A stretch of 64,000 nt of DNA, taken from the NCBI GenBank assembly GCA_963704405.1, contig OY969903.1, positions 1,364,001 through 1,428,000 on the forward strand, written 5' to 3'. This stretch comes from MFD01213-c1 sp963704405. GTDB taxonomy: Bacteria > Planctomycetota > Phycisphaerae > Tepidisphaerales > Tepidisphaeraceae. Below the pieces are notes generated by a model. It made no database searches and had not been told where the DNA came from. It was given only the letters and a program-made list of their open reading frames with translations. Every line of letters starts with the position of its first letter. The first letter of the stretch is position 1. This document shows, one piece after another, positions 29,511 through 38,953 of the stretch. Position numbers and translations under genes: made by a program.

Positions 29511-32063
29511 TTAAGCCGCCAGCGGCAGGGCGGCTCCAATGCTGAGTGAATCGAAAGAAATCTGATACGTGTCGCCAAGCGCCACATTTTCAAACGTGTC
29601 GTTGTGAACCTGGCTATATGCGGACCACGCGGCGGGCGTGGTGTAACCGTTGCCGGTGATGCCGACGTAGTTGATGCCGCCGTTGGCGTAGTTATAGATG
29701 AGCGTGGGGGCCGGCCAGATATTATTTGAGATTTCGGTGAAGCTGCTCAAATCCGTGCCGGCGACATACACCGCGGATGTATTGTAGATACCGGGTGTGA
29801 TGTGCGGAGCGACCCACAGATTATTCTTCATGACGATGCCGTTGACGAGGCCGCCGACGCGGAGAAAGTTTCCGCTGGTGCCGTTGCTGATGGCAGTGTT
29901 GTTGATAAGGGTAATGTCGCCGGAGATGCGCCCCTGGCTGTCGGGGCCGCTGATGACAAAAGCCTGCTTGGCATTGGATTTCACGACATTGTTGCGGATC
30001 ATTTCGTGATGGCTGCCGGACTGGACGAAAACCTGCGTGTCGGTCAACTGGTTGTCTTCGATAACGCACCAGTCCGTGCTGCTGGTGTTGGCTTCGCCCC
30101 ACAGACCGAGCGGTCCGACGCGGATGTCACCGCCGGTGACATCGTTGTGGGAGATATAAGAATAGTCGCCGCGATGAATCTCGATGGAGCCCTTGGAATA
30201 GTCGTACTTGTCGACGTCCTGGCGGCTGAGGTTGTTAAAGGTGTTGTCTTCAATGGTGGAAAGATGCACATCGACCAGGCGGACGATGTGCTCGCGCGTG
30301 CTGTTGGCGGCGAAGTTGCCGACAATCGTGTCGTTCTGGCCCTGGCCCCAGACAAAGTAACCGCGGATGCCGGTGACGAGGGGGGCGGTGTTGTCCTGCA
30401 CGAGCACACCGGTGGGGGCGCCGTTTTCGTTGATGGCATCGTCGATGTTCAGGAAGGTGCAGTTGCGAACGACGACATTCTTACCACCGGCGAAGATGCC
30501 GGAAGCGCCCACCTTGGGCGCCTGGCCTGAAGGATCGGCGGCGTAGGGGCTGTCGAAGGTGATGTTCTGGATGGTGATGCCATCGGTGTTGCCGAACATC
30601 GAGATCGTGCTGTTGCCGTTGCCGCGGATGCGATTGAGGATGGGATCCTTGCCCTGACCATAGCGGCCGACAACGATGTTCTTGAAGTTCAGGTGGAGTG
30701 ATGAAGTCACGTCGATCTTTTCGCCGGCTTTGAGGAGGATGTCCATATTGTTGCCGGCCATCTTCGCGACGCCGTCGAAGGAGGCGAGGGGCGCATCCTG
30801 GGTGCCGGCGTTGGAGTCGGAACCATTGGTGGGATCGACATAGATCTGCTTGCGGGTGGAGGCGGCGATGTCGATCTGCTGAGTCACGCTTGCAACGCCA
30901 CCGGCTTCGTTGGTGACGGTGAGGGTGACAGTGTACGAGCCGGGGGTGTCATACACATGGGCGGCGTTATAGCCGGTCATGGTGTTGAAGCGGGTGCCGG
31001 CGTCACCGAAATCCCAATCGTAGCGGGCGGTGATGGGCGTGCCGGCGGCGAGCTGCGAACTCAAGGCATCGACATTGACGCTAAGCCCGACCTGCCGCGT
31101 GCCGGCGACGAATGAGATGACGGGAGTGGGAGCGGGGGCATTGTTAACGGGGGTGATGACGGGGCCGCCGGTTCCACCGGTGTTTCCGGTGCCGCCTGTA
31201 CCTGTGCCTGTACCTGTGCCTGTACCTGTACCTGTACCTGTACCTGTGCTGCCTGTTCCGCCGGTATTTGTCGTTCCGCCGGCGCCATCGTTGCCGGAGC
31301 CGGTTACTTTGCCACCAGTGGTCTTGCCGGTTTTGTCAATTACGGGGTTGACGAGATTCGTGCCGGAGCCGCCGTCGACCTGGTTGTTGCCGCTGTTGCC
31401 GAGGAGGGTGTCATTGCCTTGACCACCCGAGAGGCTGTCACCGCCTTGATTGCCCTGGAGCCAGTCATTGCCGGCGCCGCCATCGAGGGAATCGTTTCCG
31501 CTGCCACCGATGAGGGTGTCATCGCCTTCTCCGCCGGAGAGGCTGTCGTTGCCGCCTGCGCCGACGATGTAGTCGTTGCCGGTGCCACCGCTGAGGCAGT
31601 CATCGCCCCAGGCGGCGAGGATCGTGTCATTGCCGGCGCCACCGTCGATCTGGTTATCGCCGCCTTTGCCGTAGATGAGGTCATTGCCTGCGCCGGCGTC
31701 GATGGTGTCGTTGCCGTTGCCGGTGCGGATGATGTCATTGCCGGAGCCGCCGTGGACTTCATCGGGGGTATTGAGGGAGGGATCTTCGTAGATATAGTCA
31801 CCGCCGCTGCCGCCATTGAAGACGACCTTCTTCACCTGGGAGATGGGGAAGCTGGTGTGGATGCTGTTGACGCGGACGGTCAGGCGTGAGCCGTCGGGGC
31901 TGTAGTCGACAACCATGGAGTTTGGCTTCACCGGGTCACCATTGACGGTAACCACGCCGTGTTGGAGCGATGCCCCGGGGATTGGCGTGGCGCTGATCAT
32001 GCGCCGATCTTCGAGGGTTTCGAGTACCGCATTCTCCAGCAGCTTCCAGGTGTTTTGCTTCAT
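29511..32063 (-). CDS. RTX/PKD/right-handed beta-helix surface protein (paralog A)
   Basis: 850 residues. The N-terminus VLETLEDRRMISA is the planctomycete exported-protein motif. Residues about 75-235 hold over ten glycine-rich calcium-binding nonapeptides (GGSGNDSLDGGAGNDWLQG style). A linker of alternating Thr and Gly (about residues 270-290) follows, then a PKD domain (YDWDFGDAG...HVYDTPGSYTVTLTVTNEAG), then IYVDPTNGSDSNAGTQDAPL, which opens a parallel beta-helix to the end. It lies at the end of a minus-strand block with two GT4 genes and a close paralog, suggesting a glycosylated surface adhesin or polysaccharide-binding protein. A terminator lies just beyond the stop. Confidence 0.85.
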   Translation of the reverse strand: MKQNTWKLLENAVLETLEDRRMISATPIPGASLQHGVVTVNGDPVKPNSMVVDYSPDGSRLTVRVNSIHTSFPISQVKKVVFNGGSGGDYIYEDPSLNTPDEVHGGSGNDIIRTGNGNDTIDAGAGNDLIYGKGGDNQIDGGAGNDTILAAWGDDCLSGGTGNDYIVGAGGNDSLSGGEGDDTLIGGSGNDSLDGGAGNDWLQGNQGGDSLSGGQGNDTLLGNSGNNQVDGGSGTNLVNPVIDKTGKTTGGKVTGSGNDGAGGTTNTGGTGSTGTGTGTGTGTGTGTGTGGTGNTGGTGGPVITPVNNAPAPTPVISFVAGTRQVGLSVNVDALSSQLAAGTPITARYDWDFGDAGTRFNTMTGYNAAHVYDTPGSYTVTLTVTNEAGGVASVTQQIDIAASTRKQIYVDPTNGSDSNAGTQDAPLASFDGVAKMAGNNMDILLKAGEKIDVTSSLHLNFKNIVVGRYGQGKDPILNRIRGNGNSTISMFGNTDGITIQNITFDSPYAADPSGQAPKVGASGIFAGGKNVVVRNCTFLNIDDAINENGAPTGVLVQDNTAPLVTGIRGYFVWGQGQNDTIVGNFAANSTREHIVRLVDVHLSTIEDNTFNNLSRQDVDKYDYSKGSIEIHRGDYSYISHNDVTGGDIRVGPLGLWGEANTSSTDWCVIEDNQLTDTQVFVQSGSHHEMIRNNVVKSNAKQAFVISGPDSQGRISGDITLINNTAISNGTSGNFLRVGGLVNGIVMKNNLWVAPHITPGIYNTSAVYVAGTDLSSFTEISNNIWPAPTLIYNYANGGINYVGITGNGYTTPAAWSAYSQVHNDTFENVALGDTYQISFDSLSIGAALPLAA
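31195..31248. repeat. nine tandem copies of hexamer CCTGT(A/G) in the surface-protein linker
   Basis: Nine consecutive six-base units code on the minus strand for the alternating Thr-Gly linker between the RTX and PKD regions. Because the unit is six bases, slippage would change linker length without a frameshift. Confidence 0.85.
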
Positions 32064-32298
32064 ACTTTACGAATCGGGGGGAAGTCCAACGATCTTTTTG
32101 ATGGAATTGAGATATCAGTACTGATTTCACATTTCGAACAGTGCATAGATGGGAGACAAGGAACCGGCGGCATAAGTTCACGTCCCAGAATGTTTGCGAT
32201 ATCAGCAGTGAGGACGGCGACGCCTTTTTATTGTGGGGCAGTTGTTCGAAATAGGGGGCAGATTTGAGGTGTGATATGTGGATGGCGCGGGAGACGAT

Positions 32299-32314
32299 TA
32301 CCTATTAATAGGTA
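32299..32314. promoter_or_regulatory. perfect 16-base palindrome, candidate operator
   Basis: TACCTATTAATAGGTA is self-complementary, AT-rich within a GC-rich region and about 235 bases ahead of the minus-strand surface-protein gene. A binding site for a dimeric regulator is plausible; the regulator is unknown. Confidence 0.4.
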
Positions 32315-32404
32315 TAGGCGGGTGTGATGAATTGCAGTGCGATGAAAGCAGATACTATCGGACGCAAATGGTTGGCGGCGGCTGCTTAAAAGCTCCAAGC
32401 GAGA

Positions 32405-32500
32405 TTTACTGCCGATGCACGCAGGAAACGAAGACAAAGAACTGATCAGCGAATCCTCGGTGCGCTCTGCGCCCTGCGGTGAATCTCCGGCTTGGATTCA
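32405..32500. repeat. remnant of a dispersed intergenic repeat
   Basis: The tract with AACGAAGACAAAGAACTGAT and TCGGTGCGCTCTGCGCCCTGCGGTGAA matches a type of intergenic filler I know from planctomycete and related genomes, where it reads as CALCG/FVFVS in translations. Recognised from memory, not by search. Confidence 0.35.
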
Positions 32501-32517
32501 GAACGAGCCAGGTATCT

Positions 32518-33724
32518 TCATGCTCGTCCGGAAGGAGAGGGGACGGGGGCGAGCGGTGTTGCGGTGAGGCGGGCGTAGAGCTTGCGGTGCTCTGAGCCGT
32601 AGGTGTCCCAGGCGAAGGCGATTCGCAGGCGTCGGCGGCGGCGGTCCAGTTCACCGGGGGGAAGAGGTTTGGCCAGCAGATTCTCGAGGGCGTCGGCGAT
32701 CATCCGGGGATCGCCGGGCTTGATGAGCGTTGCAAAGGGGTCTTGGCCGATCATTTCAGGCATAGCGCCGGCGGTGGTTCCGATGGCTTTTGGGATGGCC
32801 ATCAGGCCTTCCAAAAATGCAAAGCAGAAGCCTTCTTCATGCGAGGGCTGAACATAAACGTCGGCGTCGGTCCAGGCGGCGGCGAGAACCGAATCGGGGG
32901 CTTTGACGGCGAGCGTTACGTTGTCTGCCAGGTTCTCGCTGGTGATCAAATTGCGGAGAAATTCTTCGTAGTGATGGTCGCGGCGGCCGCCGATGAGGAC
33001 AAGCTTGAGGCGGGGATATTTTTCTTTCAGCGTGGCCGCGGCGCGAATCAGGTCGTGCTGGCCTTTATGATGAATCATGGCGGCGACGCAGAGGATCGTG
33101 GGACTGTCGGCGGCGGTGAAGGGAGAATCGGCTTTTGGGTTGGCGGCGGGGTCGACGCGGGTTTCGGGGAAATCGGCGCCGAAGGGGATGCGGCAGATTT
33201 TTTCCGGTGCGCAGCCTCGCGAAGCCGCCAGGTCGGCGACGGTCTGGCTGTGAACGATCAGCCGCTCAAATCGACCGGCGCAGCAGGAGGCGCTTCCATG
33301 CGAGCGTGCTCGGAAAAGCAAGGAGGTTGCGGGCTTTGTAGTAGGCGCGGTTGCGACCGTAGAAGCGGGTGTATTGTCGCTCGGCAGGGGCGATGTTGTG
33401 CGCAGTGAAGATCCAGGGGATGTGGCGGGTGTGGGAACGTGTGACGCGATCGACGGCGTTCAGCAGGGAGTATCCGCCGCAGGTGACGTGGATGAGATCG
33501 GGGTTGAAAGTGTTCACGGCGTCGCGAACCTGCGCCTCGGCCTTGTCCTTTGGTGGGTAGTCGAGATTGAAGAAATCCATCGGTGGATCGGTGGGAACGA
33601 GGATGTCGTTGACGAATCCGGCCTGTCCGCCGAGGGACGCGGCGGCGCGGACGAGATGGCGCGTTGTCGTGTGCATCCAACCGACAACGCGGCCAGTCAG
33701 CCCGGCGACGAGAAGGACTTTCAT
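32518..33724 (-). CDS. family-4 glycosyltransferase, frameshifted in this sequence
   Basis: Transfers a sugar from a nucleotide donor, cytosolic side. From MKVLLVAGLTGRVVGWMHTTTRHLV, the acceptor half, the frame breaks at about 33275-33290 near AFPSTLAWKRLLL and resumes as GRFERLIVHSQTVADLAASRGCAPEKICRIPFGADF, the usual link to the donor half. That half shows CVAAMIHHKGQHDLIRAAA, LVLIGGRRD, DVYVQPSHEEGFCFAFLEGLM and GTTAGAMPEMI, the retaining GT4 E(x7)E region. Two bases missing (or one extra) in GCGCCGG. Its ATG overlaps the stop of the upstream GT4 by four bases, so both are one operon. Confidence 0.88.
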
Positions 33725-34989
33725 GGTTGTGCCCCCATTGTTGCGGTAGCTCGCCGCTGCAGAACTTCGTCGACTGTTCGCTTTACTTCCCCGGCAAAGG
33801 CTGCATAGGAGAAATCCCGGCGGACAATTGCATTACCGGCGGCGGCCAGGCGCTCGCGCAACGCTGGATCGTTTAATAGCGTGACGCAGCCGTCGGCCAG
33901 GCCCTGGTCGTCGTTGCCGACGTAGACGGATTCGTTGTGCTTCAAAAGGTGCTCGTATCCCCGGAGCGCGTGGTGGTGAACCAGAGGAACGCGGCCATTG
34001 TGAAGCGCTTCGACGACTTTGATCTTGGTGCCGCCGCCTTCGTAGATCGGTGCAACGGCGAAGGCGGCCTGGCGGTATTCATCCCGCAAATCCTCGGCGT
34101 AACCGACCGGTTCCACGCCTGGGACGGCAGACCATTTGGCTTTTAACTCCGGAGTCATTCCACCGCCGACGATGCGGAAGCGGGCATCGGGAACGGCGAC
34201 TTTTACCTTTGGCCAGACCTGTTCGATGAATCGCGTGACGCCGGAGAGATTCATCGGAAATTTCAGCGTGGCGACGACAAGGACAATTTTGGATGTTGGA
34301 CGCGGCGACAGCGGCGCGGGGGGATTGGTTGGATCTTCTTCAAATGGGATATTCGGCAGCACGCTGATGCTGGGATGGTCGATCAGAGCGCGATCGCCGG
34401 GTGCGGGAATCCAGAGGTGGTCGAACTTTCGCAGCAGCGGGGGAACGATGGTCCGCATCTGCCTGAGGTGCCAGCCGGTGATGGTTCGTTCGGCAATGCC
34501 GAGGCGGTTGGATTCGAGGCGGCTGGCGTAAACCTGCGTTTCCAGATCGTCAACATCCAGGATGCAGGGGGGGAGTTGCGGAACGCCGGCATTGGCCGCC
34601 GGACGAAGGAAGCGGCCGACGACCAGATCATATTTCCCCTCGCGCGAGTGATGCGCGACGGCAGCCGCGACAGTTTCGTCGGGACGATAGGCGGCTTCCT
34701 TGCGCAAGAGTCCCACGGCGGCGCGGTCGATGAGCGTCTTGTTGAGCGGCCGAACAAATTTCCATGGCCAGCGTTGCCCGGCCGGCGCAAGAGATGCGGT
34801 TGTGATGAGGCCGAAATGCCGGCGCGTGTATTCCAGTTGATCTGGAAAAAAACTCTGGGCCGGGCCGACGAGGATAGTGCCCAGTTCACCGGCAGCCGCG
34901 AGCGCTTTGGCCAGCAGGAAGCTGCGCTGGCGGTCACCGCTGCGTGGGGGAAAGGGGGGATGCTGTGTGACGAACAGGATCTTGGGCAT
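33721..34989 (-). CDS. family-4 glycosyltransferase
   Basis: 422 residues, complete. Starts MPKILFVTQHPPFPPRSGDRQR, a classic N-terminal Rossmann strand with donor-side Gly. Donor half: VLVVATLKFPMNLSGVTRFIEQVWPKV, FRIVGGGMTPELKA, AFAVAPIYEGGGTKIKVVEALHNGRVPLVHH, with the conserved Gly-Gly-Gly-Thr-Lys-Ile-Lys of the donor site. Resembles the trehalose/hyaluronan-like GT4 group; acceptor unknown. First of two overlapping GT4 genes lying between the two large surface-protein genes. Confidence 0.9.
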   Translation of the reverse strand: MPKILFVTQHPPFPPRSGDRQRSFLLAKALAAAGELGTILVGPAQSFFPDQLEYTRRHFGLITTASLAPAGQRWPWKFVRPLNKTLIDRAAVGLLRKEAAYRPDETVAAAVAHHSREGKYDLVVGRFLRPAANAGVPQLPPCILDVDDLETQVYASRLESNRLGIAERTITGWHLRQMRTIVPPLLRKFDHLWIPAPGDRALIDHPSISVLPNIPFEEDPTNPPAPLSPRPTSKIVLVVATLKFPMNLSGVTRFIEQVWPKVKVAVPDARFRIVGGGMTPELKAKWSAVPGVEPVGYAEDLRDEYRQAAFAVAPIYEGGGTKIKVVEALHNGRVPLVHHHALRGYEHLLKHNESVYVGNDDQGLADGCVTLLNDPALRERLAAAGNAIVRRDFSYAAFAGEVKRTVDEVLQRRATATMGAQP

Positions 34990-35145
34990 GAACCGGCATT
35001 CTCCGCTTGTGGCGCGGATAATTGTTGGGAGACTTTTCTGAAGAAGGAATGATCGTTAAAGCGAGGGGGATTTCAACTTGTTGTGGGCGCGCATGTCATA
35101 GAGGCTTGATGCGACCACAAAAATGGCTGCCGATCAAAAAAAGAA

Positions 35146-35222
35146 ACCCGCGAAGGAACACGAAGCGGGCACGAATGAATGTGCATTCTTCATTCGTGTT
35201 TTCTTCGTGTCCCGTCGCGGGC
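35146..35222 (-). terminator. hairpin terminator after surface protein B, built from a dispersed repeat
   Basis: CCCGCGAAGGAACACGAAG/CTTCGTGTCCCGTCGCGGG arms and an inner CACGAATGAA/TTCATTCGTG pair make a long hairpin. On the minus strand it is followed by GTTTCTTTTTTTG, a T-tail, placing it as terminator for the surface-protein gene that ends 17 bases before. Confidence 0.65.
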
Positions 35223-35238
35223 AAACTTTTATCTTCAT

Positions 35239-37791
35239 TCAAACTTGGATAGCGCCGACAGACCAGACTCCGCCGGTGGGGCGGGTTTTGCCGTTGATGT
35301 CGGTGACTACGCCTGCGACTTCAGCGGCGGCCGTGGCGGCCATGCTGCTGCTCGAAGGGGCCAGGCTTGAGTTGATGGACGTCGTGCTGAAGATGTCGCC
35401 GTGCACCTGCGGAAAGGCATTCCATTGTGCGGCGGTGCGATAGCCGCCATTGGGGGCAGATGGGTTGACGATGTTAATGCCGCCGTTGGCGAACTTGTAA
35501 ATCGACGCCGGCAACTGCCAGACATTATGCCCGATGTAAATGAAGCTGCTCAGATCTTTTTCAGTCACAAATACCGGCGCGGTGCTGAATCCGCCGGTGA
35601 TCAGGTGCGGGGCCACCAGCAGGTTGTTCATCAAAGTGATGCCCTGAGTGTGGCTTTCAACCTTGAGGAACTCGCCGGTGGTGCCGTTGTTGATGCCAGT
35701 GTTGTTGAGGATATGAACGTCACCGGTGACGCGGCCCTGGCTGTCATTGGAGCTCACATCGATCATGATCCCAACGTTTTTATGGAAAACGTTGTTGCGG
35801 ATCGAAATGTGATGCGATCCGGCGACGAGATCGATCGAGGTGTTGTTGGTGGTGTTGCCCTGGATGACGACGTAATCGGTCGCGCTGGTGGCCGGTTCAC
35901 CCCAGAGACCGAGCGGGCCGGTGCGGATGTCGCCATTGGTTACAGTATTGCCGTCGATCCAGGCGTATGAGCCGTTGTGGATCTGGATGCAGCCTTTGCC
36001 GTCGTTGTTGGTGAAATTATTTCCGACCGCCAGGATTTCGGTGGCGCTGGAGGTGCGGAAAACATGCTCGTGCTGGACTCCGGCCACGGTGTTGCCGAGC
36101 GCGACGGTGTCCGTGCCTTCGTCCCAGATGAAGTAGCCATAGATTCCGTTGGCGTTGGGGGAGTTGCACCCTTGAACGGTGAGGCCCAGGGGCGCGCCGT
36201 TGCCGTTGATGGCGTACATCACGTGCAGGAAGGTGACATTGACGACGGAGATATCGGTGCCGCGGGGCACGATCGCCATCGGCAAGGTGTCGTCGGCGTT
36301 GGTGTCAAAGGCCAGGTCGCGGATGGTGATGCCAGTGGAATTGCCCTGCGTGCTGAAGGAGACAAAGCCGGATGCTTTGACATTCACCGCCATCACCGGG
36401 GCGCTGCCGCTGCCGTAGGCGCCGACGAGCACGTTGGTGTACGGCGTCATGAAGGTCGAACTGAGGTTGAAGGTCTCGCCGCGATGAAAGAGAACTTCGG
36501 TGTCATCCCGCACCAGCGACGCGGCTTTGGCGGCGGTCTTCACGGCTTTGTTCTGCGCCGAGCCGTCGTTGGTATCGCTGCCGCTGATGGCATCCACGTA
36601 AATCACATGCCGGCTGTCGGCGGCGATCTTCACTTGAGCCGACACACTTGAGCTCTTGCCAAGCTCGTTGGTGATGGTCAGCTTGATCGTGTAGGTGCCG
36701 GGGGTGTTGTAAATGTGGCTGGCGTTGAAGCCGGGAAGCGTGTTGTAGGCGCTGCCTGGGTCCCCGAAGTCCCATTGATAATTCGCGGTGATCGGTGAGC
36801 CTGCGCCGAGCGTGGAATCCAACGCACGCACGTGAACACCGATTCCGACCATCTGCACGGGGGCGAGCAATTCCAGGACTGCCTGCGGGGCGGTTTTGTC
36901 GGTGGACTTGGGCGCGGCGTACGCAACCCATGCCGGCGCCGGTTTCGGCGCGGGGGCGGGGTTCCCGGAGACGACCGAGCCATCGGGTCCGATGATGGTG
37001 TTGTGGCCATTGCTGCGGCCGACGCTGGTCTTGAGGTTGCCCAGGACGATGGTGTTGTTGCCGCTGCCGGGCGTGATGACGCTGGTGCCGGTGCCGGTGA
37101 CGATGCGGTCGTCACCAAGGCCGCCGTTGAGATTGTCGTTGCCGTTGCCGGCGATGATGGTGTCATTACCGGAGTCGGCGGTGACGCTGTCGTTGCCATT
37201 GCCGACGGTGATGGAATCATTGCCGCCGGCGGTGTCGATGGAGTTATTGCCGGAGCCGGCGACTACCGTGTCGTTGCCGTTTCCACCGCCGATGGTGTTC
37301 CTGCCGTTGCCTACTTTAATGGAGTCGCTGCTTCCGCGGCCGCTGATCCAGTTGTTGCCGTTGCCGGAGGTGATGGTGTTGGAATTACCGCCTCCGCGGA
37401 TGGTGTCGTTTCCATCACCGCTGTTGATGACGACGGGGATGTTTACGTTGTTACCGACATAAATGTAGTCGCTGCCGGAGCCGCCGTTGATGCGGATTTG
37501 CTTGATGGCGCTGATGGGGAAACTTCCGGCGTGGCTTTGGTCGGCGCTGGCGTGGATCAGACCGCCGCTTGCGGTGTCGGCAGTGAGGTGGCTGCCTTTG
37601 ATTGGGTCGCCGTTGAGAGTGAGAATTCCACCGCTGAAGGTGAGGGAGGTGGAAAGAAGGCGGCGGTCTTCCAGTGATTCAAGCACCGGACGGATGACCT
37701 TGGCCAGCCTGGCCTTTTTAGCGGCCTGGTTGTTCGGTGAGATTCGACGCTCGATCGCCTTTGGCGCGTACTTAGAGTAGCCCTTACGCAT
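35239..37791 (-). CDS. RTX-like/PKD/right-handed beta-helix surface protein (paralog B)
   Basis: About 850 residues from ATG 37791 (a TTG six codons earlier is possible). Motif RPVLESLEDRRLLS near residues 35-48 is the planctomycete export mark. Residues about 85-260 contain GNGNDTI-type units that are looser than in paralog A. A Pro/Ala-rich linker, a PKD domain (YQWDFGDPG...HIYNTPGTYTIKLTITNELG), then IYVDAISGSDTNDGSAQNKAV and a beta-helix follow. The C-terminal half aligns to paralog A along its length (NNLLVAPHLITGG, GPLGLWGEPA, DLSSF.YIGHNVW, YKFANGGIN). Ends in a T-tailed hairpin. Confidence 0.85.
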   Translation of the reverse strand: MRKGYSKYAPKAIERRISPNNQAAKKARLAKVIRPVLESLEDRRLLSTSLTFSGGILTLNGDPIKGSHLTADTASGGLIHASADQSHAGSFPISAIKQIRINGGSGSDYIYVGNNVNIPVVINSGDGNDTIRGGGNSNTITSGNGNNWISGRGSSDSIKVGNGRNTIGGGNGNDTVVAGSGNNSIDTAGGNDSITVGNGNDSVTADSGNDTIIAGNGNDNLNGGLGDDRIVTGTGTSVITPGSGNNTIVLGNLKTSVGRSNGHNTIIGPDGSVVSGNPAPAPKPAPAWVAYAAPKSTDKTAPQAVLELLAPVQMVGIGVHVRALDSTLGAGSPITANYQWDFGDPGSAYNTLPGFNASHIYNTPGTYTIKLTITNELGKSSSVSAQVKIAADSRHVIYVDAISGSDTNDGSAQNKAVKTAAKAASLVRDDTEVLFHRGETFNLSSTFMTPYTNVLVGAYGSGSAPVMAVNVKASGFVSFSTQGNSTGITIRDLAFDTNADDTLPMAIVPRGTDISVVNVTFLHVMYAINGNGAPLGLTVQGCNSPNANGIYGYFIWDEGTDTVALGNTVAGVQHEHVFRTSSATEILAVGNNFTNNDGKGCIQIHNGSYAWIDGNTVTNGDIRTGPLGLWGEPATSATDYVVIQGNTTNNTSIDLVAGSHHISIRNNVFHKNVGIMIDVSSNDSQGRVTGDVHILNNTGINNGTTGEFLKVESHTQGITLMNNLLVAPHLITGGFSTAPVFVTEKDLSSFIYIGHNVWQLPASIYKFANGGINIVNPSAPNGGYRTAAQWNAFPQVHGDIFSTTSINSSLAPSSSSMAATAAAEVAGVVTDINGKTRPTGGVWSVGAIQV

Positions 37792-38504
37792 GATTTTAGT
37801 CCCATTCAATGAAAAATTTCACAAACTAATGTTGCCCTGCAGCCCGGAAACCAACTCTAAATTTTTCAGATGAGGTCGGAGGCAAGTCAGGAAAACAGAA
37901 AAAATAACTGACTTAAAAGGCAGATCAGATGATCTGCTCGTGGCCGGGGTGCGACGGAGGGACGGAACTCTGCGTGCGGGAGGCTATGCGAGGAAGAAGG
38001 CGTTCGATCTTGCGACCGCCGCGCCGGGTTGTGTTTACAATCAGAGAAACACAGTGAACGCGAAGCCCGGCGATTTTTTGTCGTCGTCTCATCGATCCCT
38101 CTGGTTGGAAAATACAAACCGTCGACATCGCGAAGGGCACAATCATTGTGATGCCGAGCCCGCGGCGTCACTCCCTTGATGTCTTGCGGATGAAAGTAGG
38201 GGAGTTCAAAAATCGATCAAGTGTTAAACAGGGTAAAAATAAAAAAAAGTCCGGGCCAACTTTGAGCGGGCGATTTTTCTTGCGCCCCAAACAGGCAGGT
38301 TTACCTATTTTCCTCGCATTTCGAGGCATTTTCTAAAATCGCAATGCATTACTATTAATCACATGGACTTTTTTCGTCGCTCATTCAACGCGCAATGAAC
38401 TGCAAAAAGTGCCGGATCAGGTTGGCCCTCTGGAATATACGAAATCCCTGCGGACAATGTTTCGGTGGATTCGTTCCCGATCGAAAAATTTTTATGGAGC
38501 GCAC
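37792..38504. other. intergenic stretch without a recognised gene
   Basis: 713 bases between divergent genes (surface protein B to the left, OsmC-like to the right). AT-rich in places (TTTGAGCGGGCGATTTTTCTTG, CTAAAATCGCAATGCATT). Likely holds promoters for both; I could not find a strong -35/-10 pair, RNA gene or repeat. Small open frames are not convincing. Confidence 0.5.
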
Positions 38505-38915
38505 ATGGTGCAGATTGACATCGAGTATCTTGGCAACCTTCGAACCAAGGCTGTGCATGAACCGTCGGGCGCAACTTTTCTCACCGATGCGCCGAAGGAC
38601 AATCAGGGGGAAGGGGCGTCATTCAGTCCGACAGATCTGCTGGCCACATCCTTGGTGACGTGCATGGTGACGACGATGGGAATTGTCGCCAAGCGGCACA
38701 ATATTGATCTGACCGGCACCACGGCGCGCGTGCTGAAGGAGATGGTGACCGCGCCGACTCGGCGCGTGGGGAAGTTGACGGTGGAGATTCACTGTCCGGC
38801 CAGTACCCCGGCGGAGCATCGTGAACGGTTGGAGCACGCCGCGCTGGGATGCCCGGTTCATAAGAGCATGCATCCGGATGTGCAGATGCCGACGGTGATC
38901 AGGTGGGATCGGTAG
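38505..38915 (+). CDS. OsmC/Ohr-family protein
   Basis: 136 residues from MVQIDIEYLGNLRTKAVHEPSGATFLTDAP (GGAG upstream). Redox-active Cys pair: first Cys in LVTCMVTTMGI, second in HAALGCPVHKSM, the arrangement of the peroxidase OsmC/YhfA group. Detoxifies organic hydroperoxides in the family's studied members. Stands divergent from the large surface-protein gene and convergent with the repressor gene behind it. Confidence 0.88.
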   Translation: MVQIDIEYLGNLRTKAVHEPSGATFLTDAPKDNQGEGASFSPTDLLATSLVTCMVTTMGIVAKRHNIDLTGTTARVLKEMVTAPTRRVGKLTVEIHCPASTPAEHRERLEHAALGCPVHKSMHPDVQMPTVIRWDR

Positions 38916-38953
38916 GGGATGTTGAGCGGGGATGAAGCAATGTAAGCCGCGGC

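Larger units (their letters stand above)
32064..32517. other. intergenic stretch ahead of surface protein A
   Basis: 454 bases upstream of the surface protein and downstream of the GT4 gene. It carries a perfect 16-base palindrome at 32299-32314 and a remnant of a dispersed repeat at about 32405-32500; no gene seen. Confidence 0.55.

Noticed and set aside
29802..30530. Long plus-strand frames opposite the surface proteins (also 36832-37677)
   Set aside because: They mirror the repeat-rich surface genes and have Asp/Val/Gly repeats produced by the opposite strand.
31195..31248. CRISPR-like tandem repeat
   Set aside because: Units are six bases without spacers and lie inside a reading frame.
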